A stretch of 64,000 bases of DNA from JADJNW01 sp964517145 (GCA_964517145.1 CAZFBN010000003.1:23088-87087), one strand, 5' to 3'; shown: positions 36,541 to 46,093, counted from the stretch's first letter. The notes: generated by a model from the sequence alone, not told the origin. Made by a program: numbers and translations.

Positions 36541-39207
36541 TTACTGTTTAATGATTTTTTTTGTCAAAATGATGCCATTATCGTCTTGATAACGAATGAA
36601 ATACAAACCAGCAGGTAAATCCTTTACATTCCATATAATGCTTTGAACGCCGGGATGTAAATGTTCGAGCGGCTTGCACTGTAACACCATTCCTGTCGGA
36701 TTCATCATGTCAAGCACCGCTTGCGCAGGAAGGATCGGCAAATTCAATTCAACAGTCAATTGGGTGTGAACGGGATTTGGGAAGACATGGATGGCGAAAA
36801 TCTGCGCAACATCCTCAACGTCGGTGGTTTGTACAATTTCCACACAATAATCTTCAACCTCCGCGCCGCTGTTGCTTGTATTAAAAGAGCAGGGACCGCC
36901 GGCACTAAAAAACTGCATGGCGACTCGCATGCGCGTCACCCCAAGCTTGGCATTGGCAGGAATGGCGACGGAACCTTTCCGCACCGGCTCCAGGCTACCC
37001 GATTCAAAAACTTTTTCTTCTGTTGTAAAAATACCGTCCTGATTGAAGTCCATCCAAACGATAAAATATTCAGAATAGGGAACGCCCGAAAAACCCGGTT
37101 TTAATTCTATTTCATAATTTTTACCAAGACTCAATTTTGTAGGCATCATGCCGGTGTAGTCGCCATAGCCCTCGTTGGAGCCGCTGGTGTTGGTAAGGGT
37201 ATTCAATTTGACAGAAGCAATCCATTCATCGGAAGCATTCAAATTGCGTGGAACACAATATTGCAAATCGCGACAAGCACCGCAGTTGGGCGTTTGAAAA
37301 TTATAAATATCACTGTAAGCGGAAAGAGTGCCATTGCACAAGGATGCCAATTGCAGATCGTATTCGGTACAAGCAATTAAGTTATTCAACAAAAGCGTGG
37401 TGTTGGAAGTGGTGAAGGTTTGCCAATTTTGAGTGCCTTTCACGCGCAATTGCAAAGCATAGCTACTCGCTGCCAGCACTTTATTCCAGCGGATATTGGC
37501 AATCGTACCTCCGATAAAAGATACCTGCGGATCAGCCGGTGCAGTGCAGCAGCCATCGGTTTTAAACGTGGTACTTTTGTTATAACCAAGCGCTTCGCCG
37601 CCGCAGTAAGCATTGAGTTGAAATTCATACTCGGTGCAAGCCAATAAATTATTCAAAATCAGAGGACTACTTGCATTGGCAATTTCTATCCAATTGGCAG
37701 CGCCAATCGCCCGCCAACGCACATCCACGCGTGTGATTTCGGCATTTTTCAACCAGTTCAGCGTTGCACTTTTATCGGTAATGTTTGTCACTGCCAGACT
37801 TGTGGGAGGGAAACATTCGGCGCAAGCCGCACGCAGTAATTGCAATGGTTTGTGTAAATTTAATTTGCCGCCTGTGACGGTGAAATGAAACAAGCCACCG
37901 TCCAAAGTCACTCCTTGCAAAATGTACTGCTGAGCAAACAGCGCTGCCGCCTTGGGGTCGCTTTTGTACAAAGCTGCAAAATTTTGGCAGGGCACACTGT
38001 ACAACAATGCAATAGCGCCCGCCACCTGTGGAGTGGCATAAGAAGTACCTGTTACATTGCCATACGTATCGGGTGAGGTGGTACTCCACACTTTTTCGCC
38101 ATAAGCGCCCAGGTCAACGCTGGTTGTACCGTATGCAGCATCCTGAAAAAGCTTGCCTTGTTGGTCAATATTCGTCACCGTAATCAAAAAATCACTGGGG
38201 CAAAGCGTTGGCAAATCGCCTTTTTCCTCCACATCCGTATTGCTGTTGGGCACGGCGGCAGTATTCAGAATACCTTGATAACCAAGCGAATCATACACGG
38301 CGCACCACAGCGGCGCATCGTCAGGAAAAGTATTGGGCGTACCCCAGGAGGAATTGGTTGCTACCACGAATGCACCTTGCGCACCATTAGAAGCATTGTA
38401 GCGTTTGCGCATGGTGAGTGGGTAGGAGTATGCCGCAAGTGCCTGAGCTTCCGTTTCGGGAACACCTGCTACCATCATCAATTTCACATTCCAGTTGATA
38501 CCAGCGATGCCAATGCCATTGTTGCCTTTCGCACCGATGATGCCGGCAATTGGCGTACCATGTGTTGTTTTATTGTCAATAACATCGTTGTTAAATACAA
38601 TATTCCAACCACGATAATCGTCCACGTAGCCATTGTTGTCATCGTCTTTGTTATTGCCAGGAATTTCCGCACGATTGACCCAGATATTATTGCCAAAATC
38701 GGGATGGGTAAGACTTAAACCGTCATCAATGATGCAAACGACAATGGTATCGCCCGTAGCCGTGACGCCGCCGGTGGCAAGGTCCCAAGCCAAATCTGAG
38801 TCCAAATCTTCTCCAATTTTAGCGGTGCTTTGCCCTACATTGAAATGCCACCATTGCAAATCAAATTGAATGTCGTTGGGAACAGTCGAGCGCGATTCCA
38901 TCAGGTGATTGAATTGCACCGTCTCTATTTGACTATCCAATCGAATGGTTTCCAGGAATTTATATTCATGTACTTTCGCAAAATCGAACGTACAACGCCA
39001 CACATTCAAAGGCTCGGAAACTTGCTCCTGAATCTTGAATTGCGTTTCTGTGCCATTAAAATATTGCCACTCTTTTGCCCATTTTTTAACGTCAACGCCC
39101 ACCACGGGTTTTATTAAAAATTCACCCTGAACGTGTGTTAGTTTTTGAGCTAGAATGCTAGATAAACAAAGGATTATAATTGCAGCAGCAGATAGAATTT
39201 TTTTCAT
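36541..39207 (-). CDS. T9SS-secreted subtilisin-family protease with Fn3 and GEVED domains
   Basis: With start MKKILSAAAIIILCLSSILAQ (signal peptide), the 888-aa product has an S8 catalytic domain with D161 (VCIIDDG), H216 (THGTPIAGIIG) and S389 (GTSYATPQVAGA). Two fibronectin type III modules follow (about 490-670; SATLNWLK, ANIRWNKV). A GEVED domain lies at about 680-800 (YTGMMPT, SGAEVEDYCVEIV). The last 80 residues are a type A T9SS sorting domain (VFPNPVHTQLTVEL through LPAGLYFIRYQ). It is a secreted or surface-attached protease, probably for extracellular protein degradation. Confidence 0.94.
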   Translation of the reverse strand: MKKILSAAAIIILCLSSILAQKLTHVQGEFLIKPVVGVDVKKWAKEWQYFNGTETQFKIQEQVSEPLNVWRCTFDFAKVHEYKFLETIRLDSQIETVQFNHLMESRSTVPNDIQFDLQWWHFNVGQSTAKIGEDLDSDLAWDLATGGVTATGDTIVVCIIDDGLSLTHPDFGNNIWVNRAEIPGNNKDDDNNGYVDDYRGWNIVFNNDVIDNKTTHGTPIAGIIGAKGNNGIGIAGINWNVKLMMVAGVPETEAQALAAYSYPLTMRKRYNASNGAQGAFVVATNSSWGTPNTFPDDAPLWCAVYDSLGYQGILNTAAVPNSNTDVEEKGDLPTLCPSDFLITVTNIDQQGKLFQDAAYGTTSVDLGAYGEKVWSTTSPDTYGNVTGTSYATPQVAGAIALLYSVPCQNFAALYKSDPKAAALFAQQYILQGVTLDGGLFHFTVTGGKLNLHKPLQLLRAACAECFPPTSLAVTNITDKSATLNWLKNAEITRVDVRWRAIGAANWIEIANASSPLILNNLLACTEYEFQLNAYCGGEALGYNKSTTFKTDGCCTAPADPQVSFIGGTIANIRWNKVLAASSYALQLRVKGTQNWQTFTTSNTTLLLNNLIACTEYDLQLASLCNGTLSAYSDIYNFQTPNCGACRDLQYCVPRNLNASDEWIASVKLNTLTNTSGSNEGYGDYTGMMPTKLSLGKNYEIELKPGFSGVPYSEYFIVWMDFNQDGIFTTEEKVFESGSLEPVRKGSVAIPANAKLGVTRMRVAMQFFSAGGPCSFNTSNSGAEVEDYCVEIVQTTDVEDVAQIFAIHVFPNPVHTQLTVELNLPILPAQAVLDMMNPTGMVLQCKPLEHLHPGVQSIIWNVKDLPAGLYFIRYQDDNGIILTKKIIKQ

Positions 39208-39352
39208 GTGTTTGGGATAATTTTTCAAAAATTGAACGCAAAATACCACAAACACTACGATTTTTTGGAATAATAACACAAGTAGGATAACATTTGACAA
39301 TTGTTGATCGACAACATTGCCGTCACAGCTTTGGTGAGCAAATCATTTTTGA

Positions 39353-39396
39353 AAATTACATTTACTAAATTTTAAAAAGTTTAGTAAATGTAATTT
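39353..39396 (-). terminator. Long perfect hairpin over the stop codon of the inositol-phosphatase-like gene
   Basis: Perfect 17-bp arms (AAATTACATTTACTAAA at 39353-39369, TTTAGTAAATGTAATTT at 39380-39396) with a 10-nt loop. On the minus strand TTTTC follows. The right arm contains the gene's stop codon and last four sense codons. Confidence 0.8.
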
Positions 39397-40205
39397 CCAA
39401 TTTCTGTTAACAGCCGCTCCTGATGTTCTTTCGGACAAATCAGATACCCGACATTATTATTATTACGTGTATCACTTAATAAAACCGGGTTTCCATTTAA
39501 AAAAGTATAATCAAAATTCAATTCGCTTAAAAACGCCTTTTCTGCTGCCAAATCCCAAGGGGAAATATAGGATTGCAATAAAACCGCCGCATCCAACTTG
39601 CCCGATGCAATATCAATCGTACGCAAAATACCGGCCGGATAATAAATGCGATCTTCTGAAACGCCCATTTTATTAAACAATACTTTATATTTATCCCCCA
39701 AAAAGCGTAAAGGATGATAAAAACGCAAGGCTTCCCAATCTCGGGTTGGCGGCACTTCCAAGACTATTTTTTCACCACCGCGCTCCATGAACGCACCTTG
39801 TCCTTTCACCGCATATAATAAAACGTCTTCCAAAGGATAATACATGACGCCGATCGCAAAACCTTCGGTCGCATCATGATATGCCGCTAAATGTGCGAAG
39901 CCCGTCACACCATCGGCGAAATAAGCCGTGCCGTCGAGCTCGTCAATGATGAAATAATTTTTATCCGTTTCAATTTTAGGCTTCGGGTTGGTTTCTTCGC
40001 TGTACAATAAAATCTCAGGAAAGGCAGCCGCCGAGTGTTCCTGAATCATTTTGGAAACTGTCAAATCCGCGTCGGTCACTTTGGAGCCGTCGGGTTTGAT
40101 GTACACTTTGCAGTCAGGATTGCGAAAAAAGTGGCGCATGATCTCGCCTGCTTCGAGCGCCTGGTCGCGCAAGTGAGCAAGGATATTATTGTAGATTGTT
40201 GACAC
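39381..40205 (-). CDS. Inositol monophosphatase / CysQ-like phosphatase
   Basis: The 274-aa product has the IMPase-family metal sites: SEETNPK for the first Glu, FIIDELDGTAYFADG for the DxxDGT motif (here DELDGT), and ISPWDLAAEKAFL for the WD motif. Members hydrolyse inositol phosphates or 3'-phosphoadenosine 5'-phosphate; the specific substrate cannot be fixed from sequence. It lies 56 bp downstream of the phosphoesterase gene on the same strand, so the two may be co-transcribed. The gene ends inside a 17-bp-stem terminator. Confidence 0.88.
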   Translation of the reverse strand: MSTIYNNILAHLRDQALEAGEIMRHFFRNPDCKVYIKPDGSKVTDADLTVSKMIQEHSAAAFPEILLYSEETNPKPKIETDKNYFIIDELDGTAYFADGVTGFAHLAAYHDATEGFAIGVMYYPLEDVLLYAVKGQGAFMERGGEKIVLEVPPTRDWEALRFYHPLRFLGDKYKVLFNKMGVSEDRIYYPAGILRTIDIASGKLDAAVLLQSYISPWDLAAEKAFLSELNFDYTFLNGNPVLLSDTRNNNNVGYLICPKEHQERLLTEIGNYIY

Positions 40206-40261
40206 GAAAAGGATGGATTTTGATTCGTTGCGAAAATAAGCAAATTGTTAATGGGAGTCAC

Positions 40262-40951
40262 CTAACTTTCAATATTCTCTTGAAAATATAACGCTCGATT
40301 CGTCAAATCAAATGCGACCAAATACCCCACGCCGCGTCGCTTGCCTTTGTGCACACAGCCGCCGTCAATATCAAGGATGGGCATTTTTTCTATATTGGCA
40401 AACTGCTTTTCGATTACATCTTTGGGCATTGGCGTATGCCCGTGGACGATGATGCGTTCGCCCAGCCAATTCCGATCCAGGTTGTGATACCAATCTCGAA
40501 TCCACAGCATGGAAACCTCATCCGCCAAAGGCATCGGCATTTTAAAATTTAAACCGGCATGAATCAAAATATACTCGTCCACTTCAAGATACAAATCCAG
40601 ATTTTCAAAAAAAGTATAATGTTCTTCCGGAATATTTATTTTCCCATTTACTTTATAACTTTCCAGCGCTTCGACGCCCCCATTCATAAGCCAAACGTCC
40701 AGCTCTTCATCGCTGATGCCTGCCAGCGCGTCGAGCATCATTTGTTCATGGTTGCCACGCAAACAATGCACCGGCAGCCCCTGCTGTCGCAATAAAAAAA
40801 TAGTATCAATCACGCCCTTGCTATCCGGTCCGCGATCAATGTAGTCGCCCAGGAGGTACAATTCGTCGCCTTGTACGAGTTGAAGTTTTTCCAGCAAACG
40901 CTGAAAGGTATCGTTGCAACCGTGAATGTCGGAAATGGCAAATTTTCGCAT
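40262..40951 (-). CDS. Serine/threonine protein phosphatase-type metallophosphoesterase
   Basis: The 229-aa product is a PPP-family calcineurin-like phosphoesterase: ISDIHGCNDTF, LLGDYIDRGPDS, LRGNHEQMM, and IIVHGHTPMP with the metal-binding His. Size resembles bacterial PrpA/ApaH-type enzymes, which act on phosphoproteins or diadenosine tetraphosphate. Likely cytoplasmic. Confidence 0.92.
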   Translation of the reverse strand: MRKFAISDIHGCNDTFQRLLEKLQLVQGDELYLLGDYIDRGPDSKGVIDTIFLLRQQGLPVHCLRGNHEQMMLDALAGISDEELDVWLMNGGVEALESYKVNGKINIPEEHYTFFENLDLYLEVDEYILIHAGLNFKMPMPLADEVSMLWIRDWYHNLDRNWLGERIIVHGHTPMPKDVIEKQFANIEKMPILDIDGGCVHKGKRRGVGYLVAFDLTNRALYFQENIES

Positions 40952-40956
40952 ATCTA

Positions 40957-41034
40957 TGTGTTACGTGTTGTAGGGTTATGGTGCGACAGTTCGCTGCTTA
41001 CTATAACACCATAACACCTAATTAGTATAACACT
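40957..41034. repeat. Quasi-palindromic word repeat, GTGTTATGGTG family
   Basis: The left arm (40957-40983) contains GTTGTAGGGTTATGGTG; the right arm (41000-41034) ACTATAACACCATAACACC. The centre GTTCGCTGCTTACTATAACAC matches the element at 16606-16684 apart from three inserted bases. It includes the stop codon of the PepSY-like gene (41033-41035). Confidence 0.75.
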
Positions 41035-41458
41035 AAAGATCTTCTGCTGCTGCGATCACCCAGCCGTCTTCGCGGATAAGGATTTCGAATTCGTTATCGC
41101 CTTTATCCAATTCCACTTCGTAGTGGATTTCACCATTCATATAATCAACGCGCTCCACACCGGTGATTTTATAACCTTGATAACGGTCTTCAATGGTTTG
41201 GCGCAAAGCCTTTGGCAATTCATTTTCAGGGATTTCTACCTCTACGCACAAGAAAAAGCCATTGATGGTAAATTCGGCTTCGTGCTCTTGACCATTGCGG
41301 TTGAATTCTGCCTGGTAAATTTTTCCAACGACTTCCCACGACCATTCTACCTGCGTGAGGTCAACATCTTGAAAATAACTTTTAAAAATGCGCAAAATTT
41401 CACTGGGTACGTACACGCGCTTGCGACGCTCCATGCGTTTTTGTTTTTCCTTTTTCAT
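41033..41458 (-). CDS. PepSY-like domain protein
   Basis: The 141-aa product lacks a signal peptide; it opens with a very basic stretch (KKEKQKRMERRKR). Residues about 20-140 contain two PepSY-like units (SEILRIFKSYFQDVDLTQVEWSWE...YQAEFNRNGQEHEAEF and LPKALRQTIEDRYQGYKITGVERVDYMNGEIHYEVEL). Such domains are common as periplasmic inhibitors; the absence of an export signal here is unusual. Function unknown. Confidence 0.75.
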   Translation of the reverse strand: MKKEKQKRMERRKRVYVPSEILRIFKSYFQDVDLTQVEWSWEVVGKIYQAEFNRNGQEHEAEFTINGFFLCVEVEIPENELPKALRQTIEDRYQGYKITGVERVDYMNGEIHYEVELDKGDNEFEILIREDGWVIAAAEDL

Positions 41459-41547
41459 ACAGGATTTTTTTTGGTTTACAAAAGCCTAAAAATCAGATAG
41501 GAATGTGAATTGGAAGTATTTTAAACATAAAGAAATTGTAAAATAAG

Positions 41548-41584
41548 AATGGAATGTTGGAAGTAAAAATACCAACATTCCATT
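41548..41584 (-). terminator. Intrinsic terminator of the M20 amidohydrolase gene
   Basis: Perfect 13-bp arms (AATGGAATGTTGG and CCAACATTCCATT) with an 11-nt loop lie 11 bp beyond the stop codon; a T-rich stretch follows on the minus strand. Confidence 0.75.
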
Positions 41585-41594
41585 GTTGTAATTA

Positions 41595-43247
41595 TTATTT
41601 TTGCCCGCCATTTGTACCGCCGACGCTACCTGTCATTCGCACCGTTGGATATTTAATACCCAATTGCTCTAAATAAGAATTATATTTTGTTTCATCATAA
41701 TAAAATTTTTCCAGCTTTGGGCGGAATTCTTCCATGATGTCGGTATTCAAATACACCGCAGGCTTGTCGTCCTTGCTTACCATTGGCGTATATTTTTGCT
41801 TCATGCCCTGCTCATCGCGGAAGTAAGCTTTGGCTTTGTCCACCAAATCAGGCTTGAGAAAGAAATCTAGCAGCGTCATGGCTTCTGCCTTCGCGCCAGC
41901 TACCACGCCTTTGTGGGCAATGGGCGTTGCCATCGCTACGGCGTTTGCCCAATGGTGCCCCGGCAGCCCCGGAATGTTGGAAGGGAAACGCAGCGTCACC
42001 GTCGGCAATTTCCAGGAAATATCGCCAATATCATCCGAGCCGCCACTCACGGGGTTCATTACAGGCAGCCCGATGGTGTCCAATTTCATTGCTAAACCGG
42101 CAGTATCATTTGGAGATTTTACTTCTTTTTGAATGGCGCGTGCCAGCATTTGATCTTCCTCGCTCCACTTGGGTAAGCCCACTTTTTTAATATTTTCATA
42201 CATTTTTTCTGCAATGACTTTGTTAAAATGCTGGGGCCAAGCAGAACCCAATACTTTACGTGTCACTTTTGTACCGGTCATCATCGCTGCGCCATCGGCA
42301 ATTCGATTGCCTTTTTCATACAAATCCATGATGCGCGGATAGTCCACATGGCGGAAGTAAAACCAAATCGAAGCTTTGGAAGGCACAACATTGGGCTGGT
42401 CGCCGCCATTTTTAATAACATGATGCGAACGCTGCAAGGGGTCGAGGTGCTCGCGCTGGTACTGCCAACCCACTGCCATCAATTCACAGGCATCCAAAGC
42501 GCTCCGACCACGCCAGGGCGCACCCGCTGCGTGGGCTGCCTCGCCTTCAAACTCGTACTCCACTGACACCAGACCCGTGCCTCGTGCCTGCCCGTAGGAC
42601 ACGCTCAGATTGTCGGACACGTGCGTGAAAATACACATATCTACCTGGTCAAAATAGCCGTCGCGGGTGAAGAATGCCTTCGTACCAACGAGTTCCTCTG
42701 CCACACCGGGCCACAAAATCAAGGTGCCGGGAATTTTCTCGCGCTCCATGATTTCTTTCACTGCCAAAGCGGAGAGAATATTTAAAGGATTACCCGCATT
42801 GTGACCTTCGCCATGCCCCGGCGCGCCATCTACGATTGGGTCGTGATACGCCACACCCGGCTTCTGCGATGCTTTCGGAATACAGTCAAAATCGCTGCCG
42901 AGCGCAATCACTGGACTTCCGCTGCCCCACTTCGCCCACCAAGCCGTTGGCACACCCGAAATGCCGTACTCAATCGTGAAGCCATTCTTTTTCAAAATGT
43001 CAGTGAGGTACTTAGCCGTTTCCGTTTCCTGAAAGCCCAGTTCGGCAAAGCTGAAAACTTTGTCCACCATCACCTGCCCAAGTTTGGCATTGTTATCAAT
43101 TTTTTGTACAACTTCCTTTTTCAAAGCTTCGAGGCGTGCATCTGCTGGATTGACACTTGCTTTTTTAGATTTCTGAGCGACTGCAAGCGATTGCATCCCC
43201 AGCAATCCAAGTATGAATAGCATTGTTAGTAAACCATTTTTTTTCAT
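41595..43247 (-). CDS. Exported M20-family amidohydrolase, AbgB-like
   Basis: The 550-aa product begins with a signal peptide (LLTMLFILGLLGMQSLAVAQ). The peptidase M20/amidohydrolase fold shows GSDFDCIPK, APGHGEGHNAGN with the metal-binding His, LWPGVAEELVGTKAF and a dimerisation domain containing GEAAHAAGAPWRGRSALDA. It resembles aminobenzoyl-glutamate/aminoacyl utilisation enzymes, which cleave N-acyl amino acids, but works outside the cytoplasm. A strong terminator follows. Confidence 0.9.
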   Translation of the reverse strand: MKKNGLLTMLFILGLLGMQSLAVAQKSKKASVNPADARLEALKKEVVQKIDNNAKLGQVMVDKVFSFAELGFQETETAKYLTDILKKNGFTIEYGISGVPTAWWAKWGSGSPVIALGSDFDCIPKASQKPGVAYHDPIVDGAPGHGEGHNAGNPLNILSALAVKEIMEREKIPGTLILWPGVAEELVGTKAFFTRDGYFDQVDMCIFTHVSDNLSVSYGQARGTGLVSVEYEFEGEAAHAAGAPWRGRSALDACELMAVGWQYQREHLDPLQRSHHVIKNGGDQPNVVPSKASIWFYFRHVDYPRIMDLYEKGNRIADGAAMMTGTKVTRKVLGSAWPQHFNKVIAEKMYENIKKVGLPKWSEEDQMLARAIQKEVKSPNDTAGLAMKLDTIGLPVMNPVSGGSDDIGDISWKLPTVTLRFPSNIPGLPGHHWANAVAMATPIAHKGVVAGAKAEAMTLLDFFLKPDLVDKAKAYFRDEQGMKQKYTPMVSKDDKPAVYLNTDIMEEFRPKLEKFYYDETKYNSYLEQLGIKYPTVRMTGSVGGTNGGQK

Positions 43248-43650
43248 GCTGTGTGGGTTTTAAATGTTTAAATTGTTTTTCTTTTTGACAAAATAAGCTT
43301 TTGTATTTTTCAAACAAAATCGTAAACTAATTTAAACTTTTGTAATCAATCTTTTCTAAAAAGGCTGCTTGTATTCAATTTGAAATGAGAAAGTAGAGAT
43401 GTGAAAATTTAAATCATTGTAAATCAGTCTATTGCTTAATTTTAGCAAACTAACTTCCATAGCGCCATCGACATCCATTCGGGAAATTGATGTTATATCA
43501 AAAATGAGAAGTTTTCTCTTGTTCAAAAAAATTTGCCGAAGCGAACCATTTCACTCCGGCGAACCAAATGATACTTGAGAAAATCTGCATATTGAATCGT
43601 AAAATCTATTCTCAAAAAAGAAAGCCGATTAGAGCACCCATTAAACTAAA
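43248..43650. other. AT-rich intergenic region
   Basis: About 400 bp with no coding frame recognised on either strand. A pair of GCGAACCA direct repeats (43542 region and 43559 region) is the only structure noted. It should contain the promoter of the amidohydrolase gene. Confidence 0.4.
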
Positions 43651-44508
43651 TTAATTGTCAATATTTTTTACATATCCTTGCACCGCCTGCGCGTGTATTT
43701 TGTCCAAAAAATGGTTGGCGTCTTCCTTGGTTTCAAATTTTCCAACCATCACTTTGTAAAAATGCTTCCCATCCTGCCTGCTTTCCACAATTTGCACCGG
43801 CAGTTGAAAACGTTGCTCCATGTGTGTGCGAGTCCGTTCGGCATTTCCAAAATCGCTAAAAACACCTACCTGTATGGCAAATCGGCTAACAGGCTCCGCC
43901 CGCGCGGACGCAGTAGCAGGCAACGGCGTTTTGTCAATTGCGGTGGAAGAAGGGGAAGCATTGTAGGCAAGTGTTTTATCCACTTTGTTGACTTCATCGG
44001 GTATCAACGCTGGACGAGAAATTTTTCCTGCCGCAGGCGCAGCGCCATTGTAATTTACCTGTACTGCTAGCGTACTGTTAGAGTTTTGTTTCTGCCGTTG
44101 CGCTGGAACATATTGCTGGAGCTTTTGCAGCAATTCTTCTTTTGATAACGAGGTCTCGTACCGAGCCAGGAGCTCTCCTTTTGCATTGAAAATCAACAAA
44201 GAAGGAATCGCCGTTATCTTGTATTGTTGTTTGTAGTTGGCAGCATTGCGGTCATCCAGATCAATTTTTACAGCCAGGTAGTGCGCTGCAACAAAATCGG
44301 CAAGCGTGTCATTGGTAAACGTGTTTTCTTCCATCCATTGGCAGGGCATGCACCAGGTCGTCGTGAAATGCACAAAGTACAATTTGCCTTCGTTGGCAGC
44401 ACGTACCTGTGCTTCTGTCGGATTGTAAATAAAATTAACATCGGTACTTTGGGCAGCCATCACCCAATAGGGTAACAGCAGCAGCGGGAGAATAAACTGC
44501 TTGGTCAT
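43651..44508 (-). CDS. Thioredoxin-SPOR fusion, exported
   Basis: The 285-aa product has a signal peptide (residues 1-19), a thioredoxin domain at about 25-135 with WCMPC and cis-Pro in TAIPSLLIF, a Pro/Ser/Ala-rich linker at about 140-205, and a C-terminal SPOR domain at about 210-285 (RFAIQVGVFSDFGNAERTR...FYKVMVGKFETKEDANHFL). SPOR domains bind denuded septal peptidoglycan, so this thiol enzyme would be delivered to the division site or to peptidoglycan. The fusion is uncommon. Confidence 0.9.
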   Translation of the reverse strand: MTKQFILPLLLLPYWVMAAQSTDVNFIYNPTEAQVRAANEGKLYFVHFTTTWCMPCQWMEENTFTNDTLADFVAAHYLAVKIDLDDRNAANYKQQYKITAIPSLLIFNAKGELLARYETSLSKEELLQKLQQYVPAQRQKQNSNSTLAVQVNYNGAAPAAGKISRPALIPDEVNKVDKTLAYNASPSSTAIDKTPLPATASARAEPVSRFAIQVGVFSDFGNAERTRTHMEQRFQLPVQIVESRQDGKHFYKVMVGKFETKEDANHFLDKIHAQAVQGYVKNIDN

Positions 44509-44590
44509 TGTTCAAGGGATTATTATACCAGTATGCCGCCGGAGCCCGGGCTTCCGAATGACATCTGTGTATGGGATTATAAAAAAAATA

Positions 44591-44623
44591 GCACCTGCGT
44601 ATCGTTGCAGCGAACGCAGGTGC
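44591..44623 (-). terminator. Intrinsic terminator downstream of dinB-like gene
   Basis: Perfect 10-bp arms (GCACCTGCGT and ACGCAGGTGC) with a 13-nt loop; on the minus strand TATTTTTTTTATAA follows. It lies 150 bp past the DinB-like stop codon. Confidence 0.8.
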
Positions 44624-44772
44624 CTCTTCAAATTCGAAGACAATTTATATCAAAAAAATCATAAGACAATGTTAAGATGAGGGAGTGGTAGGTTTTTGTT
44701 TGGAAATGGAGGGTAAGAATTAGGCGCATGACTGAATGATGTCATAACGTTTTTCTTCCTGCTCCAACTCCT

Positions 44773-45369
44773 TTAAGCGCGTTCGATTTTTTGAGTCACG
44801 GGCATTTTTAATTCCTCCAACGTGCGTTGAATTTGCAACAAGTGGCGCTCTTCATGTCCAATAACAAAGGCTAGTCCATCGCCCAGGCGAATTTTAGGAA
44901 AAGCACCAAGCGTGGTGGACATTCGCAATTTTTGAATATCGGTTTCTGCCGCTTGCGCTAAAATTTGCAAGAGTTGTTGGTGCTGTGAAAAGAAGCGCGC
45001 TACCACATTGTCCGGCACGGATGTCAAAATTGGATTCTTATCCTTAAACGTATTCATTTTGTTAAAAATACGCGCTCCCCTTGGTTTCATTGAACGGGTC
45101 AGGTAAGCGCCCAACCAGCCCGAACGAAAATGTAGGCGTGGTTTTAAACCTTTTGATTTGCCTTTGTCAATAATTTTTACTAAAATGGGTAAGTAGATGT
45201 CGTTGTACAAGTTAAGGTGCTCCAAGTTGTCGAGTACTGACCAACGATTGGGGGCTGGGCGCTTTGCTAGTTGCTCCGGCGAATGGGTTCGGGTGATTTC
45301 TTCTACCGTTTTGATAATATGATACACCGTTTGAGTCAGATTTTGCAAATAGGCTTGTGTTGGTTGCAT
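44773..45369 (-). CDS. DinB-family protein
   Basis: The 198-aa product (start MQPTQAYLQNL) is a four-helix DinB/YfiT-type protein. Metal-binding histidines appear in NRWSVLDNLEHLNLY and in VIGHEERHLLQIQ. Family members include thiol transferases and many uncharacterised proteins. Met 45369 is favoured because the 19 residues before it resemble no family member. Confidence 0.82.
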   Translation of the reverse strand: MQPTQAYLQNLTQTVYHIIKTVEEITRTHSPEQLAKRPAPNRWSVLDNLEHLNLYNDIYLPILVKIIDKGKSKGLKPRLHFRSGWLGAYLTRSMKPRGARIFNKMNTFKDKNPILTSVPDNVVARFFSQHQQLLQILAQAAETDIQKLRMSTTLGAFPKIRLGDGLAFVIGHEERHLLQIQRTLEELKMPVTQKIERA

Positions 45370-45502
45370 TGGATGTTCATTTTTGAATTCGACTACAAAA
45401 AAGCAACAATTTTTAATGGAAAACATTGATTCAAATCAAGAAAAACCAGATGATAAATATGAGGCTGCAATGTGAAAATTTTCAAATCTTAAATTTCGTA
45501 TT

Positions 45503-46093
45503 TCACATTTTGCTCCTGATTCTACTCAAGGTTTCTGGCGTCATGCCAAGGTAAGAAGCGATGTATTTTTGCGGTACCATCTGCAACAAATGCGCACTGC
45601 GTTGGAAAAATTTTTCGTAGCGCTCGGCAGGCGTCAGGGTCAGCATTTCAATTTCCCGTTGCATACGCCCCAACAGTGCTTCTTCCGCTAAGACTCTTCT
45701 AAAGCGCTCAATAGCAGGTATTTGTGGCACTAGTGCTAAAAAATCTTCCCAAACTGCACCTCTTAGTGTACAGTTGCTCAGCGCCTGAACATACAATTCG
45801 GCGGGTTTGCCGGTCACCAAAGAAGGGTAAGAGCCGGTAAGAGAATTGTCATATGAAAATCCTAAACAAACTTCTTCTCCTTGACGATCAACGCAATAAA
45901 TGCGCAACGCTCCTGAAAGCACAAAGTAAATATAATGATCGCGCCGGTCGGGTGTTGAAATGAAGTCCCCTTTTTTTAAGGTAAAAGTATGTTGCCAAAG
46001 CAATGCCACTTGTTGGATTTCTTGCTCCGACAAGCCACCTGTTTGCTCAAAAAGTTGGGTCAACGCGACAGGAAAAATCATGCTTTTTGTCAT
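45503..46093 (-). CDS. Crp/Fnr-family transcriptional regulator
   Basis: The product of about 196 aa has a cyclic-nucleotide-binding beta-barrel (FTLKKGDFISTPDRRDHYIYFVLSGALRIY) and a C-terminal helix-turn-helix (QMVPQKYIASYLGMTPETLSRIRSKM). The conserved LTPAERYEKFFQ helix is present. It lacks an Fe-S cysteine cluster, so it is not a true Fnr. Met at 46093 is taken as start; Met at 46081 or 46114 are options. Confidence 0.88.
   Translation of the reverse strand: MTKSMIFPVALTQLFEQTGGLSEQEIQQVALLWQHTFTLKKGDFISTPDRRDHYIYFVLSGALRIYCVDRQGEEVCLGFSYDNSLTGSYPSLVTGKPAELYVQALSNCTLRGAVWEDFLALVPQIPAIERFRRVLAEEALLGRMQREIEMLTLTPAERYEKFFQRSAHLLQMVPQKYIASYLGMTPETLSRIRSKM

Noticed and set aside
44706..44800. 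Coding-like minus-strand stretch (KELEQEEKRYDII) after the dinB-like gene
   Set aside because: It overlaps the dinB end in another frame, has no start of its own and is short; probably chance.
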